Shown: one piece after another, positions 47,501 to 60,378 of the stretch | Numbering within the stretch: position 1 is the stretch's first letter | How the letters are laid out: each line of letters opens with the position of its first letter | Notes under the pieces: model-generated | Told to the model about the DNA's origin: nothing | What the model saw: only the letters and a program-made list of their open reading frames with translations | The model's database searches: none | NCBI GenBank assembly: GCA_033002965.1 | Contig: JAURVB010009486.1 | Span: 50,078-114,077, forward strand | DNA: 64,000 nt | Reading direction: 5' to 3' | From: Piper betle | Taxonomy: Eukaryota; Streptophyta; Magnoliopsida; Piperales; Piperaceae | Translations under genes and position numbers: made by a program

Positions 47501-47885
47501 AAATTTTCCACAAGGCAGACAATATCATGCATACATACTTAATATGGAAAAAAGAGCAGTCATACTTGTACGAATATTTGAGTATTCCAGAGGCCGAGAC
47601 AACATTCTTCTTCTGAGAACCTTCTATCCACAAAGCACCATTATTTGCCTCTGATAACTTCGGTGAATCAGGCCCCAAGGTCGAATCCGATATGATCGTG
47701 CTCGAATCCACGCCATTTGTGCGAATGGGCATCGCAGCTGCTCGCCTTGAACTACTGCTGCCAATTTGAGGTCGCCGTTTGCGAAGCTTAATGCAGAACA
47801 GAACCGAAATGGCTAGAAAAACTCCAATTATCACGCCTATGGAAATGCCTATTATTAGACCCCGAGACACGCCCTTCATCTTCAT
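44535..47885 (-). CDS. CRLK: Calcium/calmodulin-regulated receptor-like kinase, CRLK type (seven exons)
   Basis: CRLK1 in Arabidopsis is a plasma-membrane Ser/Thr kinase activated by calcium/calmodulin that works in cold signalling; the exact role here is inferred. Coding exons on the minus strand are 47885-47566, 47159-47006, 46725-46599, 46238-46153, 46077-46006, 45451-45248 and 44870-44535, with phases that agree and GT/AG ends. The product is 432 residues against about 440 for CRLK1. After a short N-terminus one membrane segment (about residues 9-32, [20 protein letters not shown]) is followed by a basic stop, KLRKRR. The kinase shows [10 protein letters not shown], the ATP lysine in [22 protein letters not shown] and [10 protein letters not shown]. 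There is no large extracellular domain. A second ATG lies two codons downstream. All catalytic residues are present and I see no damage. Confidence 0.94.
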
Positions 47886-48660
47886 AATAAAAGAAATGAA
47901 TCAACTAAACATGTTCAAGCGGATACACCTGCAATAGGAAGCAAACACCACATCAAGCAACCATTTTTACTAATGAACAGTACGTACTAGAGGCATAGAA
48001 CACAAACTTTTTTTCAAATTGCACAAACTTTCACAATTGAATTGATAGACCGGCAGAAGAAACACTAAAAAAAATGTTCTTACAATTGGAAATCTGAAAT
48101 TCGATGTCAATCAAACACAGGAAGGAATCAAGATGATTTAGAATGGGACGGATAAAAAAATCTACTTCAATTTCTTTCTAACAGTTAGAGAAATTCATCA
48201 ATAGGTTTCAAAGTTCAAATGAAGAAGAAGAAGAAGAAGAAGAAATCCGAGATCAAAACTGTAGCACATGAACAACATCGAAGTCAAAAAGGTCAAACAC
48301 AGCAGCGTAAAAAACCTGCCTGCAGACGCGTTGACATGACAACAATAAAAACCACGAGCAAAAACCAGCTGCAAAAACAATCACAAGAACAAGGATCTGA
48401 GCCGATAAAACAACAGACAATCAATCCTCGCATGTCACATAAACATCTTCCAAAAAAAAAAAGAAAAAAAGGAGAACTGAAGATGAAGTTGGCTGAGAAC
48501 ATCACTCCTCTCGTCGGGGGCGAGAAGCGAAGAAGAAGAAGGAGAAGGAGGAGATGGAATGTGACACCTCTGGTCGGAAGGTCGTCTTCTTGAAAGTCTT
48601 GAAGACTCTGAACACCAAGCTCGCTCGCTCTCTACCTCTCTGGTTTGGAAGAGAAATGGT
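47886..48660 (-). promoter_or_regulatory. 5' leader and promoter region of the CRLK gene
   Basis: A possible acceptor (CTATTGCAG on the gene strand, near 47930) suggests an intron in the 5' untranslated region. A GAA microsatellite lies at 48221-48244, and a second AGAAGAAGG-rich patch at 48529-48555. No TATA box is evident. The plus-strand frame at 48219-48593 is a purine-repeat artefact. Confidence 0.4.
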
Positions 48661-51600
48661 CATTGGGAGAAGAAATAGTAGATATATTGGGAAGACATAT
48701 GAGCTTAAAAATTTGAAGAGTGGAGCTTAGTTTTGATTAATCGTTAATTAATACAAGTAAAAGCGACACAAAGTCTCCAACACGGGGATACTTTTTAACT
48801 TGTTAGAGTCGTAAAGTGGTTCCGGATTTCACTCTCACCGGCGCTTAACTCTTCTACATGCTCACCCTGTGTCCGTGTCTTCTGTTTTTTCACCGTGTTT
48901 CTTGGGATGGGTTTGGGTGTTTAAAGATATGAATCAAAAGATTATATTTATTTTATTCATATTTAATTTAAATTTATAATGTCTAAATTTGGCCAGATTA
49001 ATTAAAATAATATAAAATTTCATATAAAAAATAAGGATCAAAATATTATGAAATGTAATATATTTTAATAGCTTGTATTACTTGAATCATACTTGTATTA
49101 TGAAACATAATGCATTTATGAAAATTGGCCTAAGATTTGTGTGTGTGCGCGTGCTCGTGGGTATGTTTTTTTTTCGAGGGTCAAATTTCATAATGATGAC
49201 GTACACTTTAAATTTTGTTGGTAATAACTAATGAAATGCATAAATAATATTTTTTGAATAAGAAAGGGTAAAATCATAAAATTATTTGAGTTTATAGCTT
49301 TTATTAAAAGAAAATTTTTTATATTATTAAGTGGTAGGATAATTAAGCATAATTACTAGAAAAAAGAAAATTTTATTATAATAATAAAACTACCCCTCAA
49401 ATAAAAAAAATTAATAAAACCAACGGCCCACCCGTCGCCTTCAAATACACCACTCGTTGCCTTCAGATACACCACCCGCTTTATGGAGCGGCCATAACTA
49501 ACCGCATCCACCTCGCTGGCATTTATTTTTTTAAAAAATTTACTCCTTTTGGTGGCAGGCCCTCAAGGTCTAGGACCATTGTGATCCAGCCGCCTAGACC
49601 TTGGGTAAAAAAAATACTATCATTGACGGCAACCCCCAAGGCCCAGGCCATGAGCTGCCTATTCTCCACCGCCCCATCAATTTTTTTAAAAAATTATGTA
49701 AAAAGGGGTATTTTAGATAATTTGTATTTCCCCCTATTTTTAGTAATTATGTTTAATTATCCCACAACATGGTAATATAAAAACAATTCTCTATTTTTTA
49801 GTAAAAATCTCTTGAGATTATGATAAAAAACATAAAATTTAAAGTAAATATTTAATTAATACTTTCCTAATAAAAATTAGTAAAATTGTAATAATACTTA
49901 AAGATACATGATAAATTTATAATATATAGATCCTCCGGTGAGAAGTGTTGTGGAAGCTCTATTTAAAAACGAATATTGCTTTCATATTTTACGAATATTG
50001 ATTTCATATATTAGATATAGACATACAGATCATCATGATTAGCTTTAACTCGAATCCATTTGCGTGAATATACTAAGACATGATACAAATCATCCACTAA
50101 TTAGTGTTTTATTCCTTCTACCCTTTCGAAATCAACAAATGTGATCACTTAGGTTTGTTAATAAAAAAATAATCACCTAGACTATTTCTTAGAATTAACT
50201 TATTAAATTTTTTTGGTTCTTGGCATAATGATATGGACAACTTAGCCATGATCTGTGTTAAGGCTTTGCAATGCTTTTAGAAAAGCAAGGTTTATTACCC
50301 CATTAGAATTCAAAAAATAAAAATAAAACAAACTTATGAATATAACATTTTTTTTAGGATAATGAATATAACTTTAATGGTGCTCGGTTCCCAGACTTTA
50401 GCAAAGAATCACATTTTTAGTAGATTGGATGTGTCAATCAACATTCAACTTTTTTTTAATGCTTAAATCATAACGCCTACACTTACTAGTTAGGAAGAAC
50501 ATCTTTGTATTAGACGCAAAAATAAGATTACACATGAGTATATTCCACATTATTTGGAGATATTCACATCTTACATTTAAATCAACATCTGCGCATACCC
50601 GTAGAAACAGCCTGGTGCTAGGCGGTGAGATTGGACATTCCATTGAAACGGTGATCGAGCTAACAAGTATACAAATTGGTGCTATGAATACGGGAGACGT
50701 ATGGGAGGAATGAATATTTGAGAGGCCAAGGGTTGATAATGTTGAATGAGGGAAATAAATGGGATGATGATAGACCGGTGGGTATGGCGTAAGATTCACG
50801 GCCCAACCGCTACATATCATATGGGGTGATGTGAGATTGTTGAATTAATTAGCCAATTACTCTCATCCAATTCCACCCCACACCAATAATATAAGGTACT
50901 CCGCTTCTGACGTTGGTGTGTTACTATAACTGCAGCAGTTGTCGACTTGACTGCAGATTTGAGCATTTAGTCCACCAGTTCCAATCTGGGCACGTACCCT
51001 TCGAAGTTTTAACTAGTTCTGGTGCAAGTATGCTTAGTTACTAATTTTTCTTTTGAATCAATGACATTTGAAGAACCATTTGGCATAATAAGAACAACTC
51101 TAGTGAACGAAAGATGTTCGAAGGTAAGAGGAACAAATCCACATGGATCAATTATGCCATTTGAGATGGAAGGAAATGAATAAAAAAATAGACATCTCAT
51201 TTTTTAAGAGTTTACGGGGAAGGAGTGTGTCAGTGGCATTGCAGTAGTACTTATATAGTTATATTGAAAATAAGTAGTTTGACAAACGTGAAGTGCTATG
51301 TATGAATGCATCCAACCCCAATACATTCATGCATCCAAATTAGATCGGCCATGGATCACATGAATCTCAGCAGTACTACATGTATCCGCGTATATAGTCA
51401 AAAGAAAAGTTATATTATGATGAATTCGGTGTCTAGTCAAAAGCGATGAAGTTGATCACATTGGCAAGACATGCATGAAGAAGAACAAGAGATTGGAAGA
51501 TTTGGTTCCCATCTTGGCCGTCCTAATTCGAAGACGTGAGAGGTCTTCTTCCCAGATTCTACAGTTAGGGTACGCCTTCCATTTCTGTTCTTTCTTGGAG

Positions 51601-52928
51601 AAGAATTGAATCTTAGCAGTCTGTAACTAATTATGAATGCTATGTATGAAGCCCAATTGTATGAAGAGAAGTATGAATGCATAAGTCTTTTTGAAGAAAA
51701 ATGCCATTGGCACGTTTATAACTTGAAAAAGTGGAACATTGAGGGTGGGCAGGTGCAATTGTGCATCGAAGAGATCACACCATGACATACACATTTTTAA
51801 AAAAAATTTTTGACGTCAACATAGACTTTGATCGGCTTATGATCTGATCGATACATTTCATTGCATGTTCAAAAATGATTATTAATTGATGCTATTTGGA
51901 GTATAAGAGTAGTTGTTTCAAGCCATCAGACTTCATAACCCATATGAGCTTCTTCACGTTTAGATGCGTAGGTGGTCATGTCATTAAAGTTGAAATATTT
52001 TAGGTGATAGATTAAGATATAATAAGGTGCTGAATTGACTTTTTATCGAATTGGAAAAGTACTTTAAGGTGTATATATATGTCTACAATTTCATCAAAAG
52101 GAAGGGTTAAGTCATGAAAGACACCTAGTTACTAAAAAAATATAATCATTTTATTGTTTATAATCACATGAATGCACATCACATACATCTACAGTGTATC
52201 ACACTTCAAATGGTACAGGTACTCGAGGAAGAAATACATGTTAAAGTCTTAAAGCTATGTATCTTAAGATAAAAGGGGGACATGAGCTTGCAGTTTTTTC
52301 GGTTATATTTCCGTGTTGGATAGAGATTGAGTGGTATCTACTAAATAAGATGGAGTATAATATATGTCATTTTAAATAATATACAATAACTATAACATAT
52401 GACATTGCCCTATTTCTTTATTACGTCCCTTTAAGAGGGAACGGCCTGGGAAATAACTCCCTCGGAAAAGGGCAAAGGCCCAAAGGTCTGGGGAAAAACC
52501 CATTGAATCGAAGTAGGAGCTCCATAGAATGGGAGCCAGAACAGGGACAGAAGAGTATAATAGAGCCTTACAATATGGGACATGATGAGTTTGCATTATT
52601 TTCGGTCCTAGTTCTATGTCAAAGATTTCGTGCTGACTTCTCTTTAAGATGGGCTCGAAAGAAATGACTTGCACCCAAGGCCCATGAGAGACACTGCACA
52701 CTCTGTTTATTCAACTAGATTGTAAAAATAATCCATCTCCAAGTAACAATTTTATTCATATTTCATAGCAAATTGGGTCTTAAAGACGTATCAAATTCAA
52801 TCATGTCAATTATTTTAGCTTGCCAATATTTTGGAAGGAAAATAAACTCCAAAGGCCAAGTTTCCTCCATGGTTTGGTCTTCATTTTTAGTCATTTTTGC
52901 TTCATAAGAATAGGTTGAAGGAGGAACT
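48661..52928. other. Intergenic stretch without supported genes
   Basis: The sequence over 4.2 kb is AT-rich with a few short frames such as minus 50434-50820 and minus 52390-52701. None has a recognisable domain or splice context. Confidence 0.45.
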
Positions 52929-53086
52929 TTCATCTCATGGTCTGGTCTTCCATATGCATCTCCCTTTTGATAACCATTTTGCACTGCGCGTGCTAAAGCC
53001 ATGGCGAAATTTGCCAAAAGCTTTGGACAGGAAGAAGCTGGCACACATTCTTTGATTAACCTTTTCCATGTTTCTTCAACCAAGTC
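52929..53086 (-). pseudogene. Terpene-synthase-like last exon fragment
   Basis: On the minus strand an acceptor (ATTAACAG) is followed by DLVEETWKRLIKECVPASSC, then FAMALARAVQNGYQKGDAYG and RPDHEMK. The pattern of ETWK, then a helix ending in LAR, then YQ-GD-G and D-HE-K fits the last exon of plant terpene synthases. After it the frame runs on for 60 residues with no family resemblance, to a stop at 52763. The exons that should lie upstream are absent; a copia element begins within about 100 bases. The call rests on a short match from memory. Confidence 0.45.
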
Positions 53087-53171
53087 CTGTTAATATGTAT
53101 AATTATATTAATGATGTGCAGCTCATTGTCACACTCAGAATACTAAAGAAATCTCAAAATATTAAAAGAGG

Positions 53172-53623
53172 TGGTTGTTAGTTGTTCCATGGAGATTGAA
53201 GGGTCTCAAAGCTTCTCTATAAATTAATCTTCATTTATCTCATTTTAAGAAGGCAAGACAAGCAGAAGAAAAGACAAAAAAAGAGAAATAGAGAGAGATA
53301 TAGACATGAAAGAAAAGGGAAAAATATTCATGAGTTTATCTTATACGAAGTATTGAAAGATAAGTGAAATCTTCTAATCTCAATAGTATAGGGTGTGTGA
53401 GTAATCTTCTTGTACATCTCTATATATATTTAATGACTGTAATCTTTGGTTGAAGTAGTGAATTGTTCGTTGTTGCCCGTAGTTTTTGACTCTCGATTGA
53501 AGGAGGGTTTTCCACGTTAAATCTTTACTCTTTTGTGGTTTTGTTTTATCTTATTTCTCAGGTCTTATTTTCCCATTACTTTTGTTCGTTGTGGTTGATC
53601 TCCAATTTTGGGGATTTTTTTCA
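53172..53623 (+). repeat. Probable 5' LTR of copia element 1
   Basis: The block starts TGGTTGTTAGTTG (or four bases later, TGTTAG), has a CTATAAATTA TATA-like site near 53218 and ends TTTTTTTCA. A primer-site-like sequence follows. The 3' partner is not in the window, so the limits are approximate. Confidence 0.5.
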
Positions 53624-53627
53624 ATAA

Positions 53628-53645
53628 TTGGCGCTGTCTGTGGGA
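53628..53645 (+). other. Primer-binding-site-like sequence of copia element 1
   Basis: TTGGCGCTGTCTGTGGGAA lies just after the presumed LTR end and resembles the TGGCGCCGTCTGTGGGAA type of plant primer site. It is different from the initiator-Met site used by the other elements here. Confidence 0.5.
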
Positions 53646-53679
53646 ATTTTGGGTCTCATTCAATCGGATCTTGATTTGA

Positions 53680-55750
53680 GTGGGAGTCATGGCGGACAGT
53701 TCCAAGACTGGGAAAATTGAAAAATTTGATGGAACAAATTATCAATGGTGGAGGATGCAGATTGAGGATCATCTATACGAGAAGCAACTACATCAACTGC
53801 TTGTAGGTACCAAGCCAGAAGCGATGTCAACAGAGGAGTGGGCCTTATTGGATAGACGAGTCTTAGCCATCGTCCGATTGTGTTTAACACAGTCGGTGGC
53901 GTTTAATGTCTCCAAACAGACGACCGTCAAAGGGTTGATGGAGGCATTAGTTGGTGTTTATGAAAAGTCATCAGCCTCTAACAGGTTATTTTTGTTGAGG
54001 AAGCTTGTCTCTTTAAGGATGCCCGAAGGTAAATCTATTGCTAATCATTTGAATGATTTCAATAAAATTTGAGCACAACTTGAATTCGTGGAGTTGACTT
54101 TTAGTGAAGATATTAAATCTTTAATGTTCATGTGTTCTTTGCCGGAGAGTTGGGATACGGTAATTACATCTATAAGTAATGCATCGAAAGAAAAACTAAA
54201 GTTTGATGAAGTGCTAGGTGCAATCTTGAATCAGGAGATGATGAAGAGAAGCATGGTAGATAGCACACCGTCCATCTCAGGAACAACTTTGTCGGTGGAC
54301 AAAAGCAAGGGCAAAGAAAGAGGAAGAAGTCAAAGTAGAGCTCTTAAGAACCGAGGGCGCTCTAAATCCAAAGGAAAATTCAAGGGTAAGCCTATTTGTT
54401 GGTTTTGTGACAAGGAAGGACATTTAAAGAAGGATTGTCCCGAGCGAGTCAAGAATGTAGCTAATGTTGTTGATGGTCATGAAGAGAAATTTTGTTTATT
54501 TGCTCATGATGATTACAACATAGATATATGGTATATTGATTCAGATGCTTCATTTCATTGTACTTCTCAAAAAGAATGGTTTTGTGATTTTATCAAGAGT
54601 GATTGTGGATATGTAACAATTAGCAATGGTTAAAAGTGTAGAATTGAAAGTAAAGGAGTAATTCATTTGAAGATACATGATGAAGGTAAACTTATTCTCA
54701 AGGAGGTCAGGTATATACCTGAATTAAAGAAAAATCTTATATCTGTTAACAAGCTGGACCAAGAGGGCTATAGGATCACATTCGAAAATAATCAGTGGAA
54801 GATCAGCAAAGGAGCATTGGTGGTGATCAAGGGAAAGGCGGTGGGTACACTTTACCCATTGTCTACCAAGGTAAATTAGTTTGTTTCTTTGGCAGCTAAG
54901 AAGAATGACATAACAACGTTATGGCATAGAAGGCTTGGTCACTTGAGCGAGAGTGGGATGAGGATCTTACATTCCAAGAAGGTTTTGACAGGTATAATTG
55001 ATTCTAACTTTGGTTTTTGTGAAGACTGTGTTTTAGTTAAACATAAACAGGTCAGCTTTACAAAAGTCGGGCGAGAGATAAAATCCAAAAGGTTAGAGTT
55101 GGTTCATACGGATGTTTGGAGACCAGCCCATGATATATCTTTTGGAGGTAATCTCTATTTTGTTACCTTCATTGATGATTTTAGTAGGAAGACGTGGATC
55201 TATACTATTAAGAAAAAATCAGATGTCTTTAACATTTTCAAGATGTGGAAAACCCGAGTTGAGAATAAAACAAGTTTAAGACTGAAATGTCTTCTGTCGG
55301 ATAATGGTAGAGAATATTGCAATAAGGTGTTTGACTCCTAATGTGAACAACGGGGAATTAGAAGGATCAAGACATTGCCAAGGACACCACAACAAAATGA
55401 GGTGACGAAGAGAATGAACAGGACCATCCTAGAGCATGAGGGTTCATGCTGGACTCCCTTTGCACCTTTGGGGTGCCACAGTGGATACAGCTGTCACCTA
55501 ATAAACGAAGTCCATCAAGCGCCTTAGATGGAAAAATATCGGAAGAGGTATGGTCTGGTAAGAAAGTTGACTACTCTTTTCTTAAAGTCTTTGGTTGTAT
55601 TGCATATACACATGTTGACAGGGAATCAAGAAAGAAGCTTGATACAAAGTCTCGCAAATGTGTATTTCTTGGATATGGAGGTGATAAGTATGGTTATCGG
55701 ATGTGGGATTTATAGAAAAATAAGGTGTTTCGAAGTCGGGATGTTGTATT
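53680..55750 (+). pseudogene. Ty1/copia element 1: gag and integrase, broken, no reverse transcriptase
   Basis: One reading frame runs from 53680 to 55341 but is cut by stops at 54070-54072, 54631-54633, 54877-54879 and 55339-55341. After a frameshift the match continues at 55446-55715. Readable parts are the UBN2-type gag (KFDGTNYQWWRMQIEDHLYE), a zinc knuckle (CWFCDKEGHLKKDC), the GAG-pre-integrase motif LWHRRLGHLSESGM and the integrase core with HTDVW and LSDNGREYC. The end reads VFLGYGGDKYGYRMW. In the usual copia order a reverse transcriptase should follow, but the sequence becomes non-coding after about 55870. Confidence 0.88.
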
Positions 55751-55870
55751 AAATGAAGAGTGCATATACAAAGACATGAAAGAAGAAAAGAATGAGGAGT
55801 CAAAAGAAAAGAATATATGGAGCTTGATGAGATAGATGAAGAGATGTCAAGTACTGAAAATTAAGGATTT

Positions 55871-56080
55871 GTTCCAAGTGATGAGGAATAAATGTAACGA
55901 TAAGGAATATATGTGACCATGGATGGGTTTAGTTACGATAAATGTAACAAAAATTGCTTTGATCCTATATTAATATTAATTAATAGACGAGATTGTTATT
56001 TTGGAAAAATAGCGTATGTTATTTTGGAGCTCATACGGTAATATACAATTATCTTTATATATATAGTCCAAGTGGGAGAT
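55871..56080 (+). other. Non-coding stretch ending in a polypurine tract
   Basis: The sequence has no frame. Its last ten bases, AGTGGGAGAT (56071-56080), are a typical copia polypurine tract directly before the LTR at 56081. It is probably the 3' end of an internal region that belonged to the LTR's own family. Confidence 0.6.
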
Positions 56081-56593
56081 TGTTGGATTTTGGACGTATA
56101 TATACAAGTATATAATTGTATCATATGCTATTAATAAGGTTTGGGCCTAAATTAAATTGATCTATTAAAGTTAAGGTTAATAGGCCATTAATATTTAAGA
56201 TAAATATGTGGAGATACCATATATTTTAGATGAGTATGGATAAATATGTGTAAATACCGTTTTCGTAATCTCTAATTTATGATGGGTTAAATTGGAATTA
56301 TGAAAGATAAGGATAAATACAGTTATATGAATAAATACGGTTATGGTCCCCGAATTCGCACCGTAGTTTTCTTTTCTGGTATCCCATCATTCAGGAGCTC
56401 TGGCTTTGGAGAATTGGTGCAGAATTTAGAAAATCAAAACCTAAAGAAGTGAAGAATCGTTTTGCTATTATGGATTCAGGTACGCTTCCGTAATTAAATT
56501 TTATTTTCTTGATGATTTAATTTGAAGAAAGGTTTTATTGATGATGGTTTTATCATTGTATAATTTAATTAAAGTTAAAGTTTTTATTCAACA
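56081..56593 (+). repeat. Copia LTR, 513 bp, with tract on its left and primer site on its right
   Basis: It begins TGTTGGATTTTGGACG and ends TTTTTATTCAACA, with 5-bp inverted ends TGTTG/CAACA. A polypurine tract precedes it and TGGTATCAGAGC follows three bases... after its end (56596-56607). It therefore serves as the 5' LTR of copia element 2 and looks like the 3' LTR of something to its left. It is unlike the presumed LTR at 53172-53623. Confidence 0.82.
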
Positions 56594-56595
56594 AG

Positions 56596-56607
56596 TGGTA
56601 TCAGAGC
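56596..56607 (+). other. Primer binding site of copia element 2
   Basis: TGGTATCAGAGC is complementary to the 3' end of initiator methionine tRNA and starts two bases after the LTR end. Confidence 0.88.
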
Positions 56608-57427
56608 TTCTTCATATTAGATCATTGAGAATTAATTTGATTTGTATTTATTTATTTATTTATTTATTTTTTAATGAGTCAATCATCCACTTTGGTATCT
56701 TATTAAACAAAAGGGTGATATTGTTTATTCATTAATTAAATAATTTCGATCTTTGGGAAGTATTCTGTTGTTTATCACTTTTGTTTACAAGAACAAATTG
56801 ATTTGGTCTTCAACCCATTGGGAATAACCCTAAATTTTACATTGTGAGTGGGTAAGGAAATTACAAGAAATTATATATGGGATATTTGTTCTCAAATCAA
56901 AGTCCTCTTTTGGTAAAATATCAAATGAAGATAATAAAGTTACAAAAGGTTATAATTTCAGAAATTTCCAAATAAAGATATTTTTATAACCTTTTTCAGT
57001 TTTATGTTATTTGAGATTATTAAATTTAAATTATGGTTCAGTTATGATTAATATTTTAAAATTTATTAAGGACTATAATATGCTGCCAAAGTAGCCTCTT
57101 TTATAGAAATTAATTTATTTTAAAATATTAAGACGATTGTGGGTATATGATTCATGTGAACATTAATCGGCCTAAAGGAAGGTTAATATTTGACAGAATT
57201 ATATATTCATTTGCGGTAATAAATATGGGATAATTATCAAGTTTCCATGTGGATAATAAATCGGCTCAAAAGAAGGTTTATTATTTAACATGATTTATTG
57301 TCCATATTTGATTATTGCACTGAGAGTACCACTTACACATTAATATTTCTGTCCCAAGACTAAATATTAATGTTATGCTAGGTATCTGCCTATGGGATTA
57401 ACTATTGTTTGAATTATTAATCTTATT
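56608..57427 (+). other. Leader of copia element 2
   Basis: This stretch is AT-rich with no coding frame. It includes a TTTA tetranucleotide run near 56647-56672. It lies between the primer site and the first gag-like frame and is long for a copia leader. Confidence 0.5.
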
Positions 57428-60378
57428 ATGGGCATGTTGTTTTGTTCTATGGATTCAGTTAATCAATTTGCTTATATGATTTCAGCCAACATCAATTCAG
57501 TTCTTATGCTTAAAGATAATTTTAAGGATTGCAAAGAGAACGTGATAATCGTTCTGGGCTGTATGGATCTTGAACTTGCATTAAGGACTGAACAACCCTC
57601 TTCTCTTACGGACAAAAATTCCATTGAGGAAAAATGGGACATTGAGAAGTGAGAACGTTCAAATTGCATGAGTCTTATGATCATGAAGCGTGGGATTCCA
57701 AAAACCTTCAGGGGGATGTTTTTGAAAAGGTTACTACAGCCAGTGAGTTTCTTAAAGAAATTGAAAAGCGTTTTATAAAAAATGATAAGGCTGAAACAAG
57801 TACGCTTTTGTCAAACTTGATTTCAATGAAGTTTAAAGGCAAAACAAGCATAAGAGAGTACATCTTAGAGATGTCAAATATTGCTTCAAAACTAAAAGCA
57901 CTAAGGTTAGAGCTATCTGAAGATTTGCTCGTGCAATTAGTTTTAATTTCTCTTCCGGCACAATTCAGTCAATTCAAGGTCAGTTACAACTGTCAAAGGG
58001 ACAAATGGACTCTTAATGAGCTCATTTCTTATTACGTGCAAGAAGAAAAAAGGTTGAAGCAAAAACAGGCTGAAAGTACTCACTTGGCTAGAACCTATCA
58101 GGACAAAATAAGAAAGAAAATTAGGCTTCTTGCTGTTTCTTTAGTGGTAAACCTAGACATATGAAGAAGGAATGCACTAGGTATCACACTTGGTGTGTAA
58201 ATAAAGGTCCATTTCATAATTTTGTTTGTTCTGAGGTTAATTTAGTTTCAGTACTAATACACACTTGGTAGCTAGATTCGGGTGATACTACTCACATAAG
58301 TGTGTCAATGCAGGGTTGCCTGAGTTGCCAAAAGCCAAATGATGCTGAAAGATTCATCTATGTGAGCGATGACAACTCAGTTATAGTTGAGGCAATAGGA
58401 TTTTTAGATTATTGTTAAAGACAAGATATTATCTGGATTTGAAAGAGACATATGTAGTACCGTCTTTTAGACGGAATTTGGTTTCTATTTCTATATTGGA
58501 CAAATTTGGTTATTCTTGTTCATTTAGAAATAATAAGTTTAGTCTTTTTCTAAATTCAAATATTGTGGGTACGGGTTCCTTGTCTTTTTATGATAATCTA
58601 TATTTACTTAATACTATTGCACCTTTTAATGAAATTTTACATGTGGGTTTAAATGGTATGAAAAGAAAATTAACCAATGAGAATTCTGCTTTATTCTGGC
58701 ACAAGCGTTTAGGATACATTTCTAAATAAAGAATTGTACGACTTATGTCAGATGGAATTTTTGATTCTCTTAATTTATTAGATTTTCAAGTCTGTATTAA
58801 GTGTATTAAGGGAAAACAAAGAAATATAAGGAGACTAGGTGCCAATATATCTTCAAGCGTCTTAGAACTAATATATACAGATATTTGTGGGCCATTTTCT
58901 ACGGCTTCTTGGAATGGTCAACAATATTTTATTACGTTCATAGACGATTATTCTCATTATGGTTACCTTTATCTCATTAATGAGAAGTCTCAAGCATTGG
59001 ACGCGTTTAAGGTATATAAGGCTGAAGTTGAGATTTACCTTGACAAAACCATTAAGGCTATCAGATCTGACCGTGGTGGTGAATACTATGGTAGATATGA
59101 TGGATCAGGTGTACAACGTCCAGGACCATTTGCCAAATTCCTAGAAGAGTGCGGAATCATCCCACAATACACAATGTCAGGTACTCCTAGCATGAATGGT
59201 GTTGCTGAGAGACAAAACCGAACATTAAATGACATAGTGAGAAGTATGATTGCTCATACTACTTTACCTAATTCACTCTGGGGTGAGGCACTAAAGACAA
59301 CAGCATATCTTCTTAATAGAATACCAACAAAGGCAACAGTTAAGACCCCTTATGAATTATGGACTGGAAAAAAACCTAGTATTAAGCATTTACGCATTTC
59401 GGGTTGTCCAGCTGAGGCAAGGCCTTATAGGCCAAATGAAAGGAAACTGGACTTAAAAACATTTAGCAGTTATTTTGTTGGGTACTCTGAACGGTCTAGA
59501 GGGTATAAGTTTTATAATCCCACAATAAGGTCATTCTTTGAGACGGGAAATGCCCAGTTTTTTGAGGATATTGAGTTTGGAGGGAAATGAAGTTAGAGAC
59601 TTTATCTTTGAAGAAGAATCTGATTCTCTTCCTATGATTGTTCTTGACAATAATCAAGATCAGGATTATATTCCTGATCTTGTTCAAGAAACAATTATCA
59701 GAATTACAAGACAATGTTGAGAATCTCCCTAATCAAGTTATACTTGAAGAGCAAACTCAACAACCTCAAGAGCAAATGCTATTAAGGAGATCCACAAGAG
59801 AAAGGAGAAATTCCAAGAACATGAGGATAACATTGGAATGGTGGAAGATGATCCAATCAACTTTCATCAAGCCATGAAGAGTTCTAATTCTCAAAAGTGG
59901 ATTGATGCCATGAATGAAGAGATGAAGTCCATGAAAGCTAATGACGATTGGGATCTTGTCCCATTGCCTGAAGGTGCGAAACCTATTGGTTGTAAATGGA
60001 TATTTAAAACCAAGAGGGATTCGAAAGGTGATGTAGAAAGATATAAGGCTCGTCTTGTTGCAAAGGGCTTTACTCAAAAGAAAGGCATCAATTATAATGA
60101 GACTTTCTCTCCAATTTCATCGAAAGACTCATTCAGAATAATTATGGCATTAGTGGCACACTTTGACCTTGAGTTATATCAGATGAATGTAAAGACTGTG
60201 TTTCTAAATGGTGACATTGATGAAATAATTTTATGGTGCAACCAGAAAACTTTGTATCAGGAGATTCAAAGAACATGGTATGCAAATTAAAGAAATCCAT
60301 CTATGGACTTAAGCAGGCTTCTCGTCAATGGTATCACAAATTTCATCAAGTGATTCACTCGTTTGGTTTTGAGATATA
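57428..60378 (+). pseudogene. Ty1/copia element 2: gag, protease, integrase and truncated reverse transcriptase
   Basis: Gag is readable at 57458-57652 (VIIVLGCMDLELALR) and, after a frameshift, at 57649-58164 (ISMKFKGKTSIREYILEMSN). A damaged knuckle and the protease word LDSGDTTHISVSMQ follow at 58150-58320. GAG-pre-integrase is at 58412-58729. Integrase is open at 58745-59590 with its acidic residues visible in YTDICGP, IRSDRGGEY and NGVAERQNR. The reverse transcriptase begins at about 59838 (WIDAMNEEMKSM, GCKWIFKTKRDSKG, YKARLVAKGFTQKKGINYNE), shifts frame near 60285 and ends at IYGLKQASRQWYHKFHQ, before the YVDD catalytic site. A GC-rich block then replaces it. No 3' LTR is present. Confidence 0.9.

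Noticed and set aside
48219..48593. Lysine/arginine-rich 124-residue frame
   Set aside because: It is made by GAA and AGA repeats in the CRLK upstream region.
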